A stretch of 64,000 bases of DNA from Cryobacterium breve (GTDB lineage Bacteria; Actinomycetota; Actinomycetes; Actinomycetales; Microbacteriaceae): the NCBI RefSeq assembly GCF_027594785.1, contig NZ_CP075584.1, forward strand, positions 868,001 through 932,000, in the 5' to 3' direction. The translations under genes were made by a program, and so were the position numbers. How positions within the stretch are numbered: the first letter of the stretch is position 1; the number at the start of each line of letters is the position of its first letter. Of the stretch, positions 60,649 through 64,000 are shown piece by piece. Below the pieces are notes generated by a model. It searched no databases, was not told the DNA's origin, and saw only the letters and a list, made by a program, of their open reading frames with translations.

Positions 60649-61122
60649 TCAAAGCCCAAGGGTCAGCAAATCCGCTGCCTGGGGCTCCCCCGCCGCATCC
60701 GCGAATGCTTGCAATGCGTGCTGAAGAGCGGTCCGTTGATCCGGCGTCATGATCGACAGGATGGCGGAGATGTCCGCTCGGCGGCGTTCGGTGACGTCGT
60801 CGACGAGTCGCCGGCCACTCTCGGTGAGTTCGAGGAGGACCTCGCGCCGGCTGTCGGGACTGGCCGCCCGCTCCACCCAGCCTCCGGCGACCATTCGATC
60901 GATGAAGCGGCTGAACGTCGATGGGATGACTCCCATTCGCTCCGCCACAGCGCCCATCCGGGTTGGACCGGCCGAGCTGAGCATGACCAGGACCCGAAAC
61001 TGCGGCAGAGAGACGACGTCGAGCGTTGCCACAACCGATCGGGCAACCACGCCGAGCAAGGCGCGGGAGGCGGCAAGGGTCGCGTCGGCGACCCGCGCGT
61101 CGGCTGCAGTGAAGGCATCCAT
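60649..61122 (-). CDS. MarR-family transcriptional regulator
   Basis: The 157-residue repressor-type protein has the winged-helix DNA-binding region TRMGAVAERMGVIPSTFSRFIDRMVAGGWVERAASPDSRREVLLELTESG, typical of MarR. The N- and C-terminal helices form the dimer. It is divergent from the ClC transporter gene, with an AT-rich palindromic region between them (61161-61181) as probable operator, and is followed by ctaG on the same strand. The inducer is unknown. Confidence 0.9.
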   Translation of the reverse strand: MDAFTAADARVADATLAASRALLGVVARSVVATLDVVSLPQFRVLVMLSSAGPTRMGAVAERMGVIPSTFSRFIDRMVAGGWVERAASPDSRREVLLELTESGRRLVDDVTERRRADISAILSIMTPDQRTALQHALQAFADAAGEPQAADLLTLGL

Positions 61123-61160
61123 CCGTCAAACCCCGTTCCAGACAAGTGATAACGTGATTA

Positions 61161-61181
61161 TTGCATACATACAACAATTGT
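61161..61181. promoter_or_regulatory. Probable MarR operator
   Basis: TTGCATACATACAA (61161-61174) is a partly symmetric site of the TTGnATnnATnCAA kind, directly followed by the perfect palindrome ACAATTGT (61174-61181). This AT-rich island stands out in the high-GC gap between divergent marR and clcA. Confidence 0.5.
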
Positions 61182-61205
61182 CTAATTACACATTACGGAG
61201 CCTTG

Positions 61206-62993
61206 ATGGCACAGCCTACTCTGAGCCTGCGGGGACGAATGAGATCCCTGTTGTTGGAGCCCTTGCACACGTGGTTCACCCGGATCCTCACCGGCTCCGG
61301 ACGACTCATGTTCATGTCTGTCGTGGTCGGCGCAGGTGTCGGTTTCGGCGCCGTTGCGTTCCGTTGGCTGGTGGCCACCGCGACTCTGATTTTCACGGGA
61401 ACGGTCGATTACTCAGCCTCCGTCGGCCATCCGGCCAATCCCTGGGTTCCGTGGTTGGGGGGTGCATTCGTGATCGTCGCTCCGGCCATTGGCGGTCTCC
61501 TCTACGGCCCCTTGGTGAACAAGTTCGCACCGGAAGCCCGGGGGCATGGCGTTCCAGAGGTCATGTACGCCATCACCAAACGGGGCGGCCGGATTCCCGG
61601 CAAGGTTGCGATCGTCAAGTCGCTCGCTTCGGCCATCACAATCGGTTCCGGTGGGTCGGTGGGTCGCGAGGGCCCTATCGTTCAAATCGGGTCAGCATTG
61701 GGGTCCACACTGGGGCGGGCAGTACGGCTGCCCGAATCCCAGCTCAGAACCCTGGTCGCGTGCGGCGCCGCAGGCGCGATCGCAGCCACGTTCAATGCTC
61801 CGATCGCCGGAGTCTTTTTCGCCCTCGAACTGCTGCTCAGGGATTTCGCCGCCCGTTCCTTCGGTGTTGTCGTCCTGGCCTCAGTGACCGCATCGATCGT
61901 CGGCCGCTCGATCCTCGGCGATCACCCCTTCCTGAGCCTGCCGACGTTCACGATCGTCAACCCGTCGGAGTTCACGCTCTTCGCCGTGCTTGGACTCGCG
62001 GCCGGCCTGACCGGAGTCGGGTTCACGAAGGTCCTGTACGCCGTGGAAGACCTCTGCGACTGGGCCTGGCGGGGCAAACCGGAGTGGTTGAGGCCGGTCG
62101 CCGGCGGCCTCGTGCTCGGTCTGGTGCTCTTTGCCTTGCCCCAGATGTACGGGGTCGGTTACCCGGTCCTGGAGAAGGGCGTCCAGGGCGGCTATGCCCT
62201 GGGCTTCGTTGCGCTCTTGCTCGTCGGCAAGGTCGTGGCGACGAGCCTGACCATCGGCATCGGCGGCTCCGGAGGAGTGTTCGCACCGTCACTCTTCATC
62301 GGAGCGATGCTCGGTGCCGCATTCGGCGATGTCGCCGGCATGGTGTTTCCCGTGTTCGCCGGGCAAACCGGCACGTTTGCCTTGGTCGGCATGGGAGCAG
62401 TCTTCGCCGGAGCCACGCGGGCCCCGATCACGGCAGCAATTATCCTGTTCGAACTAACCGGGGAATATTCGATCATCCTTCCTCTGCTGCTCGCGATCGT
62501 GATCGCGACGGGCGTGTCCCGATTGCTCAGCAAGGACACGATCTACACGCTCAAACTTCGCCGCCGCGGCGTGAGCGTCGACGGCGGTCCCGGGGGAATC
62601 CTGCTGCATTCCACGCTCGTGCGTGAGGTCATGACGGATGCTCCGGGTGCGGTGAGTTCCCGGCTCACGCCCGCCGCAGGAGCGCGGATCCTGATCGATT
62701 CCGGCAAACGCGCCCTGCCGGTTCTTCATAGCGACGGAACGTTCATCGGGATCGTGACCGTCGCTGCCATATCCGACTCCCTGGGCAACGATGACGACAG
62801 CAGTGCGATCACCCTCAGCGCCCTGATCGAGACGCCCACTGCCGCGAGCCCCGACGATACCCTGGACAGCGTTCTGGATCGGGTTCTGGCGGCCAGCGAG
62901 AGCGATGGCCTGCCCGTCGTCGACTCGACAGGTATGCTCCGAGGCTGGCTCACACTCAATGCCGTCCTCCGAACCGTGACGGCCAGACCCTGA
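61206..62993 (+). CDS. ClC-family chloride channel/transporter with CBS domains
   Basis: The 595-residue protein has the ClC core with selectivity motifs GSGGSVGREGPIVQIGSALG (about residue 145, with the gating Glu) and GIGGSGGVFAPSLFIGAMLG, around 10-12 membrane segments, and a cytosolic C-terminal pair of CBS domains (VREVMTDAPGAVSS... and LIETPTAASPDDTLDSVLDRV). ATG 61206 is chosen because ACGGAG precedes it; the frame is open upstream but lies over the operator. Channel or H+/Cl- antiporter mode cannot be decided by eye. Confidence 0.92.
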   Translation: MAQPTLSLRGRMRSLLLEPLHTWFTRILTGSGRLMFMSVVVGAGVGFGAVAFRWLVATATLIFTGTVDYSASVGHPANPWVPWLGGAFVIVAPAIGGLLYGPLVNKFAPEARGHGVPEVMYAITKRGGRIPGKVAIVKSLASAITIGSGGSVGREGPIVQIGSALGSTLGRAVRLPESQLRTLVACGAAGAIAATFNAPIAGVFFALELLLRDFAARSFGVVVLASVTASIVGRSILGDHPFLSLPTFTIVNPSEFTLFAVLGLAAGLTGVGFTKVLYAVEDLCDWAWRGKPEWLRPVAGGLVLGLVLFALPQMYGVGYPVLEKGVQGGYALGFVALLLVGKVVATSLTIGIGGSGGVFAPSLFIGAMLGAAFGDVAGMVFPVFAGQTGTFALVGMGAVFAGATRAPITAAIILFELTGEYSIILPLLLAIVIATGVSRLLSKDTIYTLKLRRRGVSVDGGPGGILLHSTLVREVMTDAPGAVSSRLTPAAGARILIDSGKRALPVLHSDGTFIGIVTVAAISDSLGNDDDSSAITLSALIETPTAASPDDTLDSVLDRVLAASESDGLPVVDSTGMLRGWLTLNAVLRTVTARP

Positions 62994-63020
62994 CACAGCG
63001 ACGATCAAGGAAGTCGAAAG

Positions 63021-64000
63021 ATGTCAAAGCTCCCGGGCGGATTGTCGTCACGATCTCGCGCCATACTGCTGATGGCCTTCGCATTTTCCGTGATGGCCGA
63101 CCCGGTCTCTTCGGTCGCCTACGCGGTCGAAGCGGCGCTGCGCGCTCTGGACGGCGACCTGAGTCTCCTTGTCCCTACGATGTTCCTGGTCATCGCCATC
63201 ATCGCGCTGGTGATCGTGAACTACCGGCAGCTCATTTTCCGGTATCCCAAAGGTGGTGGAGCCTCCGCGGCTGTCGGTGAAGCCTTCGGGGATGCCTGGT
63301 CATTCATCCCGATCGGTGCCCTGGTCGTCGATTTCGTACTGACCATTGCCGTGAGCGTCTCGGCAGGAGCCTCGGCGCTCATCGCCTATTTCCCTGACCT
63401 GGCACCCTGGCGACTCCTTCTCGCGTGTGGCCTGATTCTCGCCGTGGCAATGCTGACTCTGTTCGGGCAACTCGGCCGCCTGGTCTTCGCCGCGATGGCT
63501 CTTGCATTCATCACTGTGACTGTCGTCGTCCTGTGCTTCGGTCTCGGCGCAACACCGCAAGCCGCCGCCGCAGTTCCGGAATCGTCTGGCCACGTCCCGA
63601 TTGTGGCCGTTGTGCTGGCGTTCCCGGTTGCCATGGCACTCGCCACGGGAGTGGAGGCGCCATCGACCGCAATTGCCGAACTCGGCGAGCTGAATGACCG
63701 GGGTCGCCGACGATTCGGTCGGGTGACGCTCTGGCTGACCCTGGCCGTCGTTGGAACGTTGACCCTCGGCGTCGCACTGGAGGTGGTGCACTTGCGCATC
63801 GGAGTCCCCGGCGCCGACACCACCCAGATCGCGGAACTTGCGCGCCTGGCTGCCCCGGAACCCCTGTTTGCTGCATTTCAATTCACCACTGCCCTCCTGG
63901 TCGTCGCCGCGGCCAGCTCGTCGTTCCAGGCAGGACCCGGGATGCTGAAGGCTCTCGCACGCCACACCGGTCCCGACGGTCGCCGGGTCGGGATTCTCCC
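63021..64000 (+). CDS. APC-family amino-acid-type permease (partial, runs off the window)
   Basis: This open frame starts at ATG 63021 and continues past the window end, with 326 codons visible. It has many hydrophobic segments: LLMAFAFSVMADPVSSVAYAVE at the N-terminus (the APC helix 1 with SSVAY), FLVIAIIALVIVNYRQLIFRYPKGGGASAAV, then the stretch SFIPIGALVVDFVLTIAVSVSAG. The plan matches the amino acid/K+ permeases of the APC superfamily. It follows the ClC gene by 27 bp on the same strand and may belong to its transcript. Confidence 0.85.
   Translation, partial: MSKLPGGLSSRSRAILLMAFAFSVMADPVSSVAYAVEAALRALDGDLSLLVPTMFLVIAIIALVIVNYRQLIFRYPKGGGASAAVGEAFGDAWSFIPIGALVVDFVLTIAVSVSAGASALIAYFPDLAPWRLLLACGLILAVAMLTLFGQLGRLVFAAMALAFITVTVVVLCFGLGATPQAAAAVPESSGHVPIVAVVLAFPVAMALATGVEAPSTAIAELGELNDRGRRRFGRVTLWLTLAVVGTLTLGVALEVVHLRIGVPGADTTQIAELARLAAPEPLFAAFQFTTALLVVAAASSSFQAGPGMLKALARHTGPDGRRVGIL

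Overview
The window is a high-GC actinobacterial chromosome segment. Housekeeping content and order (rpmF-rnc-mutM, smc, ftsY, coaD-moxR-DUF58-transglutaminase, leuCD-murA-plsC-gpsA-ddl), the DUF222/HNH nuclease, DUF3515 and DUF2004 genes and the widespread leaderless starts point to the Micrococcales, most likely Microbacteriaceae. The genus cannot be fixed from the sequence alone. No rRNA, tRNA, CRISPR array, insertion sequence or prophage was seen.

Layout. 1-1.4 kb: ftsY and a DUF2004 gene. 1.8-5 kb: an HNH/DUF222 nuclease, a sirohydrochlorin-chelatase-like gene and a DHFR-like reductase. 5.3-14.4 kb: a nine-gene assimilatory sulfate reduction operon (sulfite reductase, APS reductase, CysD, CysN, an ABC ATPase and permease, uroporphyrinogen methyltransferase, NADPH-ferredoxin reductase, ferredoxin) in which every junction overlaps. 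It lies between ftsY and smc, which are neighbours in many bacteria. 14.4-22.7 kb: a Cys-rich copper-binding-type protein, smc, a double GNAT protein, mutM, rnc, rpmF and DUF177. 22.7-28.1 kb: coaD, moxR, DUF58 and a TgpA-like transglutaminase. 28.3-32.9 kb: recG, rsmD, thiL and a DUF3515 lipoprotein. 33-39.8 kb: leuC-leuD-murA-plsC-gpsA-ddl, preceded by a leaderless leucine-rich leader peptide. 39.8-49.7 kb: a PP2C phosphatase, TerC under a yybP-ykoY-type manganese riboswitch, a membrane protein, an MFS transporter, a bifunctional PBP and a GGDEF-EAL protein. 49.7-53 kb: a coupled trio (acyl-CoA dehydrogenase-like, PIG-L/methyltransferase fusion, glycosyltransferase) of unknown product. 53.2-64 kb: PPK2, a P3-type H+-ATPase, a second PBP, CtaG, MarR, a ClC transporter and an APC permease cut by the window edge.

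Two genome-wide signals stand out. First, many genes start 6-7 bases after a TAnnnT -10 hexamer, so their mRNAs are probably leaderless; this includes the leu leader peptide and two genes whose -10 reuses the TAG stop codon of the gene before. Second, about twenty conserved genes are broken by single-base indels. Fourteen of the fifteen clear insertions fall inside an AGCT tetranucleotide (AGCT to AGNCT), and most deletions shorten a C or G run. Since smc, murA, ddl and leuC cannot all be broken, these are best read as base-calling errors. Frameshifted genes are therefore annotated end to end as probably intact, and the AGCT bias hints at a modified AGCT motif.

Four palindromic intergenic elements are present. 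Two 86-bp copies of one family sit next to smc and inside the 3' end of ddl.
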